Assembly (NCBI RefSeq): GCF_001598335.1
Contig: NZ_BCYT01000007.1
Location: forward strand, 104,087 to 168,086
Direction: 5' to 3'
Source of the DNA: Sphingobium abikonense NBRC 16140
GTDB taxonomy: Bacteria > Pseudomonadota > Alphaproteobacteria > Sphingomonadales > Sphingomonadaceae
DNA length: 64,000 bases
Shown: in pieces, positions 1-9,613 of the stretch
Numbering within the stretch: position 1 is the first letter of the stretch
How the letters are laid out: each line of letters opens with the position of its first letter
The notes under the pieces: generated by a model
The model's input: the letters and a program-made list of their open reading frames with translations, nothing else
Told to the model about the DNA's origin: nothing
The model's database searches: none
Translations under genes and position numbers: made by a program

Positions 1-17
1 GGACGACGACTTAGAGA

Positions 18-1226
18 ATGCTGACCGCCACCGACCGATATCTCGCCCGCCTGATCGCCGTGCCGATGCTGGGCACGCTGGTGATCGCCGCAATGCTGCT
101 GGTGCTCGACAAGATGTTGAGCCTGTTCGACTTTGTCGCGGCGGAGGGCGGGCCGGTCAGCGTGGTGTGGCGTATGCTGGCCAACATGCTGCCCGAATAT
201 CTGTCGCTCGGCATCCCGATCGGCCTGATGCTGGGCATATTGCTGGCGTTCCGCAAGCTTGCTTTGTCATCGGAACTGGACGTGATGCGCGCGGTCGGCC
301 TGTCCTACGGCCGGCTGCTGCGCGTGCCTTATCTGTTTGCGATCGGGCTGGCGCTCATCAATTTCGGCATTGTGGGTTTCGTCCAGCCATTGTCGCGCCA
401 TGCCTATGAGGCGCTGCGGTTCGAGCTGCGGTCGGGCGCGCTGGGCGCGTCGATCAAGGTCGGCGAATTCACCAATCTGGGCAAGCGCATGACGCTGCGC
501 ATCGAGCGCAGCCGCGACCAGGGGCGCAATTTGCAGGGCATTTTCGTGCGCGCGACAAGCCGCGACGGCCAGTCGGTCGCGGTGACGGCGGCGCAGGGCA
601 CATTCCTGGCGACGGACGATCCCGATGTCATCATCTTCCGCCTGCGCGACGGCGTGCTGGTCAACGACGCGCCCAAATATAAGACGCCGCGCATCCTGTC
701 CTTTTCCAGCCATGACCTGCCGATCGACCTGCCGCAGATCGAAAGTTTCCGCGGGCGCGACAATGACCGGGAAAAGACGATTCCCGAACTGGTGGTGATC
801 GGCAAGAATCAGGCGACGCCCGCCAAGCTGCGCAACGAGGTGCGCGCCAATTTCCATTTCCGCATCGTGGAGGTGGTGTTCATGCTGTTGCTGCCGCTGG
901 CGGCGCTGGCCTTTGCCATACCGCCCAAGCGATCGACATCGGCGCTGGGCGTGTTCCTGTCGATCGTGTTCATCGTAACCTATCACAAGGTCAATCAATA
1001 TGGCGAAAGTGTGGGCGCTTTGGGCAAGATCGACCCGATCATCGCCCTGTGGGGGCCATTCCTGCTGGCGTCGGGCCTGGTGCTGTGGATGTATCATGTG
1101 ATTGCCCATCGTCCGGGCGGGCAGCCGATCGCCGCGCTGGAATTCGCCTTTGCCAAGATCGGCAAGCAGGTCGGCCGGTTGCTCCGGCTGGGCCGGCGAC
1201 GGCCTTCGGCGGAAGGAGCCGCCTGA
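18..1226 (+). CDS. lptF: LPS export ABC transporter permease LptF
   Basis: This is a 402-residue protein of the YjgP/YjgQ family. With LptG it forms the inner-membrane part of the LptB2FG transporter, which extracts lipopolysaccharide and feeds it to LptC and the periplasmic bridge. Hydrophobic segments lie at about residues 12-34, 55-75 and 95-120, and three more at about 285-365. A long periplasmic beta-jellyroll region lies between them, as expected for LptF. The ATG follows a purine-rich stretch. lptG starts 3 nt after the stop, so the two are co-transcribed. Family assignment is firm; LptF rather than LptG is judged from gene order. Confidence 0.93.
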   Translation: MLTATDRYLARLIAVPMLGTLVIAAMLLVLDKMLSLFDFVAAEGGPVSVVWRMLANMLPEYLSLGIPIGLMLGILLAFRKLALSSELDVMRAVGLSYGRLLRVPYLFAIGLALINFGIVGFVQPLSRHAYEALRFELRSGALGASIKVGEFTNLGKRMTLRIERSRDQGRNLQGIFVRATSRDGQSVAVTAAQGTFLATDDPDVIIFRLRDGVLVNDAPKYKTPRILSFSSHDLPIDLPQIESFRGRDNDREKTIPELVVIGKNQATPAKLRNEVRANFHFRIVEVVFMLLLPLAALAFAIPPKRSTSALGVFLSIVFIVTYHKVNQYGESVGALGKIDPIIALWGPFLLASGLVLWMYHVIAHRPGGQPIAALEFAFAKIGKQVGRLLRLGRRRPSAEGAA

Positions 1227-1229
1227 CCC

Positions 1230-2330
1230 ATGCATGTCAATTTCTTCCCGTCGCGCCAGATCAGCCTTTACATGGCGCGGCTGTTCCTGACCCGCACCTT
1301 CGCCGTGCTGGCGATGCTGGTGGTGGTGCTCCAGACGCTCGACCTGCTGGGCAATTCGGGCGACATCCTGGCCTATCCCGGCAATAGCGACGCGCAGCTA
1401 TGGCATTATGTCGGCCTGCGCGCGCCGCAGATCATCGCTACTTTCCTGCCCTTTTCCGTGCTGCTGGGCACGCTGGTGATGCTGGCGACGCTGAACCAGA
1501 ATAGCGAGATCATCTCGATGAAGGCGGCCGGCCTGTCGGCGCACCAGATATTGGCGCCGCTGGTGCTGGCGGCGCTGGGCGTGTCGATCATCAGCTTCGT
1601 GTTCAACGAACGGATCGTGGTGCGATCAACCGCGGCGCTCAGCGCATGGGAGGCGGTGGATTATGGTCCGGTGCCGCCCGACAGCGGGGTCAAGTCCAAC
1701 CCCTGGGTGCGCGACGGCAATAATCTGGTCAATGCGGCGATCGTCGCGGGACGCGGCACCGCCGTCCAGTTGCGGCAGGTGGAAATCTACAACCGCATCA
1801 ACAACCGGCTGACGACGATCGTGCAGGCGCCCAAGGGCCATTATGACGCCGCGTCCAAAAGCTGGGTGCTGGAAGGCGCGCGCCAGTTCGACGTGGCGCG
1901 CGGCACGGTCAGCAATATCGGCACGGTCCGGTTCGGGCGCGATATCAGGCCCGATCAGTTCACGCTGGCGCGGGTCGACCCCGACGCGCTGACATTCCAT
2001 GAACTGGAGGCGGCGATCAGCGACCTGCGCGACGCGGGACGGCCGACCAAGGAATTGGAAGGCAGTTTGTGGCACAAGCTGTCGGGGCCTTTGTCGGCGT
2101 TGCTGATGCCGATTTTGGGATCGGTCGCGGCCTTTGGCCTGGCGCGGTCCGGGCAGTTGTTCATGCGCGCCGTGCTGGGCATGGCGCTGGGCTTTGCCTA
2201 TTTCGTGGCCGACAATTTCTCGCTCGCGATGGGCAATCTGGGGGCCTATCCGCCCGTGCTGGCGGCGTGGGCGCCCTTCTTCCTGTTCCTGCTGGTGGGC
2301 GAGACAGTGTTGTTCCGCACCGAGGAATAG
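1230..2330 (+). CDS. lptG: LPS export ABC transporter permease LptG
   Basis: This 366-residue YjgP/YjgQ-family permease is the partner of LptF in LptB2FG. It has N-terminal membrane segments (about residues 15-40 and 55-80), a segment near 100-120, a periplasmic domain, and three C-terminal membrane segments ending with a hydrophobic run near residues 300-360. It starts 3 nt after lptF, which indicates translational coupling. The lptC and lptB genes are not in the window. Confidence 0.93.
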   Translation: MHVNFFPSRQISLYMARLFLTRTFAVLAMLVVVLQTLDLLGNSGDILAYPGNSDAQLWHYVGLRAPQIIATFLPFSVLLGTLVMLATLNQNSEIISMKAAGLSAHQILAPLVLAALGVSIISFVFNERIVVRSTAALSAWEAVDYGPVPPDSGVKSNPWVRDGNNLVNAAIVAGRGTAVQLRQVEIYNRINNRLTTIVQAPKGHYDAASKSWVLEGARQFDVARGTVSNIGTVRFGRDIRPDQFTLARVDPDALTFHELEAAISDLRDAGRPTKELEGSLWHKLSGPLSALLMPILGSVAAFGLARSGQLFMRAVLGMALGFAYFVADNFSLAMGNLGAYPPVLAAWAPFFLFLLVGETVLFRTEE

Positions 2331-2336
2331 GCACGA

Positions 2337-2380
2337 AAAAGGCCCCGGCGACCAAGGGGTGTCGCGCGGGGCCTCGCCTC
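2337..2380. terminator. Possible terminator hairpin after lptG
   Basis: A GC-rich stem (ggccccg-cg pairing with cg-cggggcc) lies just after the lptG stop, between lptG and the convergent desaturase gene. There is no clear T-tract on the + strand, so this is weak. Confidence 0.35.
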
Positions 2381-2494
2381 TAGGGGGCGTCCCGGCCCTC
2401 ATGAGGGGGAGGGGTAGGGCCGGAACAACCGGGATATGGGCAGGCGATTGCCCGTTTCAAGCTGAAACTGAAAAATTTTAAGGTTTCGCGCTTT

Positions 2495-3565
2495 TCAGGC
2501 TCGGCGCGTCATGGTGCTGCGTGCGATCTTGCCCACCAGCGGGATCATGCCGGTGTAATTGCCCCGGTGATAGGGCGATTCCGCGTCGATCATGGCCATC
2601 AGGCGGGCGTGGGCCGTGCCGAGCGCATGATAGGGCACGCTGGGCAGCAAATGATGCAGCGCATGATAGCGCAGGCCAACAGGCGCCCAGAGCGCCGGCA
2701 GGGTAGCCGGCGGCGGCACATTGACCGAATCGAGATATTGCGCGGTGACGGTCATCGCCTCGCCCTCATTTTCCCAGAGATGCGCGACCAGCGTGCGCAA
2801 CTGGTTGATAACGGTCATGGCGGAGTGCACGGCCATATAGACAAGCAGCGGCTTCCACCCGAAGGCGAGGACGCTGCCGACCAGCGCCAGCGCGACGACG
2901 CAGGTGCCCGTTTCCTGCCAGGCCCATTGCCGTGCGAAATCGCCTTCTGGCGCGCGGCGGCGATAGGCCGGGTTGATCGAGAGCGCCGAAAATTCCGCCA
3001 CCACCTTGCGGCGCAGCGCGGGGATCAGCAGCGACAGCGGCGTCAGCACGCCAAAGCGCAGGATGAGCCCGATGGGGGCGAGCGCGGCGACCAGGATGAA
3101 CAGCGGCAGCGACCAGGGCTTCATCAGCGCCAGCGGCAGATATTCGGGGTCTTCCGCCGTGCCATAGCGGGTGCGGGCATGATGCTGGGTGTGCACGCCT
3201 TCGTACATGAAGGAGGGGATCATGAGCGGCAGGCCCGCGAGAAGGTTCCATCCCAGGCGGAACCCCGGCAGCGCGCCCTTGCGGATATGGGTCAGCTCAT
3301 GGATGAAGCTGGCCGCCCGATAGAGGGCCAGCATCGAGACGAGGCCGCAGGCCAGGGCGACCGCCGGATTATCGACCAGGATCGCGCCCGCCAGCGCGCT
3401 CCAGCCAATCAGCGCGGAGGCCAGCAGGTCGGGCCAGTAGATGCGTGGGTCGGCATGCGCATAGTCGCGCGCCAGTTCGGCCGCCGCGCGCAGCATCACC
3501 GTATCGTCGGGAATGGCCGCGCGCGCGCGCTGGGCGGCGGCAAGTATGGGATCATGCACTGTCAT
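2495..3565 (-). CDS. Membrane fatty acid desaturase family protein
   Basis: This is a 356-residue integral membrane di-iron desaturase/hydroxylase-type protein. From the chosen ATG it shows the histidine boxes HELTH (about 89-93), HTQHH (125-129) and HALHH (about 301-305), spaced as in acyl-lipid desaturases. Hydrophobic segments lie at about 50-90, 105-120 and 165-190. The reading frame extends 12 codons upstream to 3601, but the Met at 3565 gives a more natural N-terminus. It transcribes toward lptG and divergently from the acetyltransferase gene. The substrate cannot be read from sequence; sphingomonad relatives include enzymes acting on fatty acids and on carotenoid or sphingolipid chains. 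Confidence 0.85.
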   Translation of the reverse strand: MTVHDPILAAAQRARAAIPDDTVMLRAAAELARDYAHADPRIYWPDLLASALIGWSALAGAILVDNPAVALACGLVSMLALYRAASFIHELTHIRKGALPGFRLGWNLLAGLPLMIPSFMYEGVHTQHHARTRYGTAEDPEYLPLALMKPWSLPLFILVAALAPIGLILRFGVLTPLSLLIPALRRKVVAEFSALSINPAYRRRAPEGDFARQWAWQETGTCVVALALVGSVLAFGWKPLLVYMAVHSAMTVINQLRTLVAHLWENEGEAMTVTAQYLDSVNVPPPATLPALWAPVGLRYHALHHLLPSVPYHALGTAHARLMAMIDAESPYHRGNYTGMIPLVGKIARSTMTRRA

Positions 3566-3715
3566 GCGGCCCGTCCTAATCTCCAAATGCGCTCGATTCA
3601 TGGCAGCACCATGTCATGTTTGGCCTCATAGCCGCAGGCGCGATGCACGTGATTGACATTGCGCAAACAAGCGCCGAACTGCACCGCATCCCTGTTATTT
3701 TCGAAGGCGGCATCC

Positions 3716-4873
3716 GTGGCGCATACTGATCTGGTTATCACTCCCGTTTCCGGCAAGGCCGATATGAAGGCGTTCATCGACCTGCCCTGGCGGCTTTATG
3801 CCAAGGACCCAAACTGGGTCCCGCCGCTGAAGGCCGAGGTCAAGGAATTGCTGACGCCGGGGAAGAATCCCTTTTTTGGCCATGCTAGTGCGCAATATTT
3901 TCTGGCGCGCCGCAACGGGCAGGTCGTGGGGCGCGTGTCCGCGCATATCGACGAGCTTGCGCTCGGCCAGCCTGCTGAACAGGGCATGGGGCCAGGCACC
4001 GGCAATTTCGGCCTGTTCGAGGCGGAGGATGCGCAGGTTGGTGAAGCGCTGATCGCGGCGGCCGAGCAGTGGCTGCGCGCGCAGGGCATGACACGCGTGC
4101 TGGGACCGATTTCGCTGTCCATCTGGGAAGAGCCGGGGCTGCTGGTCGAGGGCCATGACCATCCGCCCACGGTGATGATGGGGCATAATAGCCCGGCCTA
4201 TCAGGCGATGATCGAAGGCGCGGGCTATGCGCCGGTCAAGCAGCTCAAGACCTATGAGCTGGATATCACACAGCAATTTCCGCCGCTCATTCAGCGCATC
4301 GTCCAGTCGGGCGAAAAAAATGGCCGCATTCGCATCCGCAATGTCGACAAGGCGAAGTTCGACCAGGAGGCGGCGATCATCCTTGGCATATTGAACGACG
4401 CCTGGGGGCAGAATTGGGGCTTCGTGCCGATCACCGACGCCGAAGTCGCGCATACCGGCAAGAAGCTGAAGCCGATCGTGTTCGAGGATCTGATCATGAT
4501 CGCCGAGCTGGATGGCGAGCCGGTCGCGTTCATGATGACCCTGCCCGACCTTAACGAAGCGATCGGCCCGCTCAACGGATCGCTGTTTCCGTTCGGCTGG
4601 ATCAAGCTGCTGCGCTGGCTGAAAAAGCCGCAGGTGCGCACGATGCGCGTGCCGCTGATGGGGGTGGTGCAGCGGCTGCAAAGTTCGCGCATGGCGAGCC
4701 AGCTGGCCTTCATGATGATCGAATATATCCGCCGCAATGCGATTACCCATTATGGCGCGACGCGTGGCGAGATCGGCTGGGTGCTGGACGATAATCAGGG
4801 CATGAACGCGATCGCCGACGCGATCGAGAGCCGGGTGAACAAGGTGTACCAGATTTACGAGAAGGCGCTGTAG
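3716..4873 (+). CDS. GNAT-like N-acetyltransferase family protein
   Basis: This is a protein of about 385 residues resembling large GNAT-fold acetyltransferase-like proteins of alphaproteobacteria that have no assigned substrate. The N-terminal part contains a beta-alpha arrangement typical of GNAT (residues roughly 45-140, with a V-V-G-R-V strand), and the second half continues the fold. The open frame reaches a TTG at 3653, but residues before the GTG at 3716 look non-native, so GTG is chosen. No cofactor test is possible from sequence, and the acetylated substrate is unknown. Confidence 0.7.
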   Translation: MAHTDLVITPVSGKADMKAFIDLPWRLYAKDPNWVPPLKAEVKELLTPGKNPFFGHASAQYFLARRNGQVVGRVSAHIDELALGQPAEQGMGPGTGNFGLFEAEDAQVGEALIAAAEQWLRAQGMTRVLGPISLSIWEEPGLLVEGHDHPPTVMMGHNSPAYQAMIEGAGYAPVKQLKTYELDITQQFPPLIQRIVQSGEKNGRIRIRNVDKAKFDQEAAIILGILNDAWGQNWGFVPITDAEVAHTGKKLKPIVFEDLIMIAELDGEPVAFMMTLPDLNEAIGPLNGSLFPFGWIKLLRWLKKPQVRTMRVPLMGVVQRLQSSRMASQLAFMMIEYIRRNAITHYGATRGEIGWVLDDNQGMNAIADAIESRVNKVYQIYEKAL

Positions 4874-4882
4874 GCCGGGAAC

Positions 4883-5995
4883 TTACAGCGCATCGGCGCG
4901 ATCCTGGTCCAGGAAGGCGGCGACGTCGTCCAGCGCGACATCCTTCGACAGGAAGGTCTGGCCGATGCCGCGCGCCAGCAGGAAGGGCAGGGTGCCGCTC
5001 GCCATCTTCTTGTCATGCAGCATATGCCCGACCAGCGTTGCGCCATCCGCGCCGACGCGGGCGCTGGCAAGGTCGTGCGGCAGGCCGACGGCCTTCAAAT
5101 GCGCGGTGACGCACGCGGCGTCCTCGGCCGGGCACAGGCCAAGGCGGGCGGAGTAGCGGAAGGCGAGCGCCATGCCAGCCGCGACCGCTTCGCCATGCAG
5201 CAACGTGTCGGAAAAGCCGGTATCGGCCTCCAGCGCGTGGCCGAATGTGTGGCCAAGGTTGAGCAAGGCGCGGCGGCCGGAGGTCTCGCGTTCGTCGTCC
5301 GCGACGATCGCCGCCTTGGCCGCCACGCTTTTTTCGATGGCATGGGTGCGCGCGGCAGCATCGCCCGCAAGCAGGCGGTGGCCATCGCTTTCGCACCAGG
5401 CGAAGAAATCGGGATTGTCGATCAGGCCATATTTGACGACTTCGGCATAGCCGGCGCGGGTTTCGCGCGGCGGCAGGCTGTCGAGCGTGGCAGGGTCGAT
5501 CAGGACCAGCGCGGGCTGGTAGAAGCTGCCGACCAGATTCTTGCCCGCGCGGGTGTTGATCGCGGTCTTGCCGCCGACCGACGAATCGACCTGCGCCAGC
5601 AAGGTGGTGGGCAGCTGTACGAAATGGCAGCCGCGCTTGAGGATGGAGGCGGCAAAGCCGACCAGATCGCCAATGACGCCGCCGCCCAACGCGACGATAT
5701 GGTCGCCCCGTTCGATCTCCAGGCCAAGCAGGGCGTCGAGCAACTGTTCCAGATGCCGCCAGCTCTTGGTCTGTTCGCCCGGCGGCAGGATGATGGGTTC
5801 GATCCCGACATTGGCGGCGCGCAGGCTGGCGTCGAGGCGAGGCAGCTGCGCGGCGGCAACGTTGGCGTCGGTGACGACCACAAGCCGGCCGCCCCGGGCG
5901 AAACGGGCAAGCTGGTCCCCGGCGCGGTCGAGCGCGCCCTGTTCGATCACGATGTCGTAGCTGCGCGCGTCCAGCGCGACCCGGACTAAGGCCAT
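4883..5995 (-). CDS. aroB: 3-dehydroquinate synthase AroB
   Basis: This 370-residue cytoplasmic enzyme converts DAHP to 3-dehydroquinate, the second step of the shikimate pathway, using NAD+ and a divalent metal. Visible signatures are the NAD-binding GGGVIGD segment (about residues 102-108) and the metal ligands in AGYAEVVKYG (Glu), NLGHTFGHALE (His) and LLHGEAV (His). Length is normal. It lies directly downstream of aroK, its start overlapping the aroK stop by 10 nt, so the two are coupled. Confidence 0.96.
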   Translation of the reverse strand: MALVRVALDARSYDIVIEQGALDRAGDQLARFARGGRLVVVTDANVAAAQLPRLDASLRAANVGIEPIILPPGEQTKSWRHLEQLLDALLGLEIERGDHIVALGGGVIGDLVGFAASILKRGCHFVQLPTTLLAQVDSSVGGKTAINTRAGKNLVGSFYQPALVLIDPATLDSLPPRETRAGYAEVVKYGLIDNPDFFAWCESDGHRLLAGDAAARTHAIEKSVAAKAAIVADDERETSGRRALLNLGHTFGHALEADTGFSDTLLHGEAVAAGMALAFRYSARLGLCPAEDAACVTAHLKAVGLPHDLASARVGADGATLVGHMLHDKKMASGTLPFLLARGIGQTFLSKDVALDDVAAFLDQDRADAL

Positions 5996-6534
5996 TGCGT
6001 CAATTGCTCCATGATGCGGTCGACCGCGACTTCGTGCGGGGCTGCGATGCTCTTCACATGAATGGGGGCGAGCGCGTAGACAGGGTTGCGCACCGCCGCC
6101 AATTCGGTGAGCACGGTGCGCGGATCGCGATCCTTGAGCAGCGGCCGGCTTTCGCGGCGGGACACGCGGTCGACCAATATGTCGATGTCGGCGTCGAGCC
6201 AGATGGCGGTGGCGGCCTCCAGGATCAGGCGGCGGGTTTCATCCTGCATGAAGGCGCCGCCGCCGGTCGCGATCACCTTGGGCGCGCCGTCGAGCAGGCG
6301 GGCGATCACACGCCGTTCGCCGTCGCGGAAATAGGCTTCGCCATAGCGTTCGAAAATCTCGCTGACGCTCATGTCAGCCGCCTTCTCAATCTCTTCATCC
6401 GCGTCGACGAAGGCGAGTCCCAGGCGCGCTGCCAAGCGGCGGCCGACGGTCGATTTGCCCACGCCCATCATGCCCACCAGGACGATGGGACCGCGCCTGC
6501 CGGGGCTGTGCGGGATTTTGCTGTTTCGTTGCAT
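5986..6534 (-). CDS. aroK: Shikimate kinase AroK
   Basis: This cytoplasmic P-loop kinase phosphorylates shikimate at the 3-hydroxyl. It shows a Walker A motif GMMGVGKS near the N-terminus, the shikimate-binding DADEEIE segment, the GGGAF motif with following Arg residues, and a lid-region Arg-rich segment (SRRESRPLL). The open frame extends to 6579, but the Met at 6534 (start MQRNSK) fits the family length of about 180 residues. It is first gene of the aroK-aroB unit and its 3' end overlaps aroB. Confidence 0.95.
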   Translation of the reverse strand: MQRNSKIPHSPGRRGPIVLVGMMGVGKSTVGRRLAARLGLAFVDADEEIEKAADMSVSEIFERYGEAYFRDGERRVIARLLDGAPKVIATGGGAFMQDETRRLILEAATAIWLDADIDILVDRVSRRESRPLLKDRDPRTVLTELAAVRNPVYALAPIHVKSIAAPHEVAVDRIMEQLTQWP

Positions 6535-6629
6535 GGCAGGCGGGGCTATACAGCCAGCCGTCACTGAGGCAAATCGCATCTTTCCAAGTCACCCGGCCTT
6601 GCAGGCCCGGACAGCCAAGCCAAGGACCC

Positions 6630-6818
6630 ATGAAGAATAATCGCACCTTCAGCAGTTTCGAGGGCAGTGCACGTCGCCGTGGCGGCCGCTTGCCGATCAT
6701 TCCCATCGTCATCGTCATTCTGGTCGTCGCGCTGCTCGCCTTCTTCTGGTCGCGCGGTGGTGAAAAGCCGCAGCAGCGCGTCGAAAAGGTCATCCCCGCC
6801 GAGAAGCTGGGTCAGTAA
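6630..6818 (+). CDS. Small single-pass membrane protein
   Basis: This is a 62-residue protein: a basic N-terminal segment (SARRRGGR), one strongly hydrophobic helix at about residues 21-43 and a charged C-terminal tail. The positive-inside rule predicts a cytoplasmic N-terminus. It ends 5 nt before the next gene, a large exported protein, so it is probably in one operon with that gene, xerD and accA. I do not recognise a family; a conserved partner of the downstream protein is a reasonable inference. Confidence 0.65.
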   Translation: MKNNRTFSSFEGSARRRGGRLPIIPIVIVILVVALLAFFWSRGGEKPQQRVEKVIPAEKLGQ

Positions 6819-6823
6819 GGCCG

Positions 6824-8668
6824 ATGCGCTGGCCGCGGGGGAACGCCAAATGGGCGCTGGGCAGCTTCGCGCTTGCCCTGACCTTGCCCGTGGTTGCGCA
6901 GCAGGCGCCCGAATCGTTGCTGCCGCCCGGATTTGGCGATGCGCCCGAGACGCCCGCGCCCCGTCCGTCGCGCCCCGCGACGCCAGCGCCGGGCGGCACG
7001 CCTGCGCCCGCACCGGCAACGCCAGCGGCTCCTGCGGCCGTGCCGATGGTGCAGCCGCTCGATCCATCCTTGAGCGCGGCGCTGGGCGACGAGGCCGCCA
7101 ACGCGGCCGAGGACGAACTGACGCCCGAGGAAATCGCGGCGGAAAAGGCCAAATATGACCTGCCTGACAGCGCGCGCCGGTCGCTGGACCGCATCGGCCC
7201 GCTGACGCCGCAGACGCGGGGGTTCGAACCGGACGCCTTTGGCAATGAACAGGGCCAATATCTCGCCGCGCTGATGCGCAGCACCCATGCGCCGATCGTG
7301 TCGCGCTGGGCCTCCATCCTGCTGCGCCGCGCGCTGCTGAGCGCGACCGATACGCCGCGCGGGATCAATGGCGCGGACTGGGCGGCGGAGCGGGCCTGGC
7401 TGTTGCTGCGCATGGGCGAGGCCGACAGCGCGCGGCTGATGGTGCAGAGCGTCGACGCGGACCAGTTTACGCCGCGCCTTTATGCAGTGGCGATGGAAAC
7501 CTATCTCGCGGCGGCCGATCCCGCTGGCCTGTGCCCGCTGTCAGCCGGGGCGCTGCGCACCAGCAAGGCACCGGGATGGGACATGACGCGTGCGATATGC
7601 CCGGCGCTGTCGGGCGATCAAGGCACGGCGAGCGGCGCGCTCAACCAGGCGCAGCGGCGCGGCGTGGTGCGCGGCATCGACTATAGGCTGGCGGAGAAGG
7701 TCGTCGGCACCGGGTTCAACGCGCGGCGGTCGGTCAATATCGAATGGGACGGGGTGGATCGGCTGACCGCCTGGCGCTTTGGCCTGGCGACCGCGCTCAA
7801 TGTCGAGATACCCGATGATCTGTATGCGACGGTCGGGCCGCATGTGCGGGCGTGGGAAGCGCGCGCGCCCGCGCTCAGCCCCATGCGACGCCGGCCGGGC
7901 GCGGATATTGCCGCGCGGCTGGGCGTGTTTTCGAGCGCGGCGCTGGTGGGTTTCTATAGCCAGATCGACAGCGAGGGCGACAGCTCCGGCGAGGTTGCGG
8001 ATCGGATCGACGCGCTGCGCACCGCCTTTGCGGGCAACACGGTGCGCGACCGGATCGGGGCGATGCGGACATGGTGGGGCGACGGGGCGCGGCCCGATTA
8101 TGTCGGGCTGATCGCGACGGCGCGGGCGGCCGCGGCCTTGCCGGTGGCGCAGGCGGACGGGCAGGATGCCGCCAATCTTGTCGGATCGATGCTGACCGCC
8201 GGCTATGATCGCAATGCCGCGCGCTGGGCGCGGGCGATCGGCCAGCTGGACGGCGATGGCGCCAGCCAGGTCTGGGCCTTGCTGGCGGTGGGCGCGCCAA
8301 GCCCGGTGGTGGACATCAACAGCAGCCGGGTGTCGTCCTATATCGACGTCATGGGCGCGGACAAAGGCCGGGCGCTGATCGCGGCGCTGGCCGGCTTGTC
8401 GCGCCTGTCGCCGCAGGATGCCGGATCGCTGGCGCAGGATAATGGCCTGTCGATGGCGGCGGGCAGCCGCTGGGCGCGCGCGATCGGCGCGGCGGCGCAG
8501 CGCGGCGAAAAGGCGACGGTGGCGTTGCTGGCGGCTGTCGGCATGCAGGGCCAGGACTGGAGCGGATTGCCCGCGACGCATCTCTATCATGTGGTGGCGG
8601 CGCTGCATCGGGTGGGCCTCGACCCCGAAGCGCGGATGATCGCGGCCGAGGCGCTCAGCCGCAGCTGA
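6824..8668 (+). CDS. Large exported protein of unknown function
   Basis: This is a 614-residue protein with an N-terminal signal-like hydrophobic segment (about residues 11-25, ending VAQQ), then a Pro/Ala-rich low-complexity linker (about 40-75), then a long alpha-helical Ala-rich body that looks like repeated helical hairpins. No catalytic motif was recognised. It lies between the small membrane protein (5 nt upstream) and xerD (1 nt downstream), so it is tightly coupled to both. It probably acts in the periplasm or is anchored in the envelope; the function is unknown. Confidence 0.7.
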   Translation: MRWPRGNAKWALGSFALALTLPVVAQQAPESLLPPGFGDAPETPAPRPSRPATPAPGGTPAPAPATPAAPAAVPMVQPLDPSLSAALGDEAANAAEDELTPEEIAAEKAKYDLPDSARRSLDRIGPLTPQTRGFEPDAFGNEQGQYLAALMRSTHAPIVSRWASILLRRALLSATDTPRGINGADWAAERAWLLLRMGEADSARLMVQSVDADQFTPRLYAVAMETYLAAADPAGLCPLSAGALRTSKAPGWDMTRAICPALSGDQGTASGALNQAQRRGVVRGIDYRLAEKVVGTGFNARRSVNIEWDGVDRLTAWRFGLATALNVEIPDDLYATVGPHVRAWEARAPALSPMRRRPGADIAARLGVFSSAALVGFYSQIDSEGDSSGEVADRIDALRTAFAGNTVRDRIGAMRTWWGDGARPDYVGLIATARAAAALPVAQADGQDAANLVGSMLTAGYDRNAARWARAIGQLDGDGASQVWALLAVGAPSPVVDINSSRVSSYIDVMGADKGRALIAALAGLSRLSPQDAGSLAQDNGLSMAAGSRWARAIGAAAQRGEKATVALLAAVGMQGQDWSGLPATHLYHVVAALHRVGLDPEARMIAAEALSRS

Positions 8669-8669
8669 T

Positions 8670-9602
8670 ATGGGGCAGGAAGATGCCGTCCTGATCGACC
8701 GCTTTCTGGAGATGATGGCGGCGGAACGCGGGGCGTCGCGCAACACGCTGATGGCCTATCGCACCGACCTGACCGGCGCGGGCGACCTGCTGGGCGGACT
8801 GGCCGGCGCGGACAAGGCGGCGTTGGGGACGCTGGCGGCCCTTTGGGCGCGCCTGGCGGCATCGTCGGTGGCGCGCAAGGCGTCGGCGCTGCGGGCCTTT
8901 TACGGATTTCTGGAGGAAGAGGGGCTGCGGGCGGATAACCCGTCCGCCGCCCTGCCGCGCCCGGTGACGCGCCGGCCGTTGCCCAAGATATTGTCGACCG
9001 CCGAGGTCGACCGGCTGTTCGCGCTGATCGCCGAGCGGCTGGCGGCGGAAAACCCAGCGCCGCTGGACCTGAGGCTGTCGGCCTTGATCGAGCTGCTCTA
9101 CGGATCGGGCTTGCGCGCGACCGAACTGGTGTCGCTGCCGCGCCGCGCGCTGGCGGCGGATCGCCCGTTCCTGATCCTGAAGGGCAAGGGCGCGCGCGAG
9201 CGGCTGGTGCCGATTTCCGACCGGGCGCGGGCGGCGGTATCCGCCTGGCTGGCCCATGTGCCTGGGGACAGCGCCTGGCTGTTCCCGTCGGGGAAAAGCC
9301 ATTTGAGCCGCATTCGCCTGTATCAACTGGTGAAGGCGCTGGCCGGGGCGGCGGGGATCGCGCCGGAACGGGTCAGCCCGCATGTTCTGCGTCATGCTTT
9401 TGCGACGCATTTGCTGGAAGGGGGCGCGGACCTGCGTGCCTTGCAGGCCATGCTGGGTCATGCCGATATCGGCACGACGCAAATCTACACCCATGTCGAT
9501 AGCCGCCGGCTGGTCGAGCTGGTGAACCAGCGCCACCCCTTAGCGACAATGGCGCTGCGGCAGCCGCAACGCCGCGTTGACGACGCGCCGCCATCGCCTT
9601 AA
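8670..9602 (+). CDS. xerD: Tyrosine recombinase XerD
   Basis: This 310-residue site-specific recombinase is of the XerC/XerD type that resolves chromosome dimers at dif with FtsK. The N-terminal SAM-like core-binding domain spans roughly residues 5-90, and the catalytic domain follows. The catalytic set is visible: Arg in [10 protein letters not shown], the HVLRH box (His and Arg), and His in [14 protein letters not shown] with the Tyr nucleophile in that same segment. Length and linkage to accA argue for the housekeeping XerD rather than a phage integrase, despite the prophage-like cluster 30 kb away. Confidence 0.9.
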   Translation: MGQEDAVLIDRFLEMMAAERGASRNTLMAYRTDLTGAGDLLGGLAGADKAALGTLAALWARLAASSVARKASALRAFYGFLEEEGLRADNPSAALPRPVTRRPLPKILSTAEVDRLFALIAERLAAENPAPLDLRLSALIELLYGSGLRATELVSLPRRALAADRPFLILKGKGARERLVPISDRARAAVSAWLAHVPGDSAWLFPSGKSHLSRIRLYQLVKALAGAAGIAPERVSPHVLRHAFATHLLEGGADLRALQAMLGHADIGTTQIYTHVDSRRLVELVNQRHPLATMALRQPQRRVDDAPPSP

Positions 9603-9613
9603 CGCCATCGCCC

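Noticed and set aside
8670..9602. A prophage integrase for the GTA-like cluster
   Set aside because: The recombinase is 30 kb from the cluster, adjoins accA as the usual XerD does, and has the normal XerD length.
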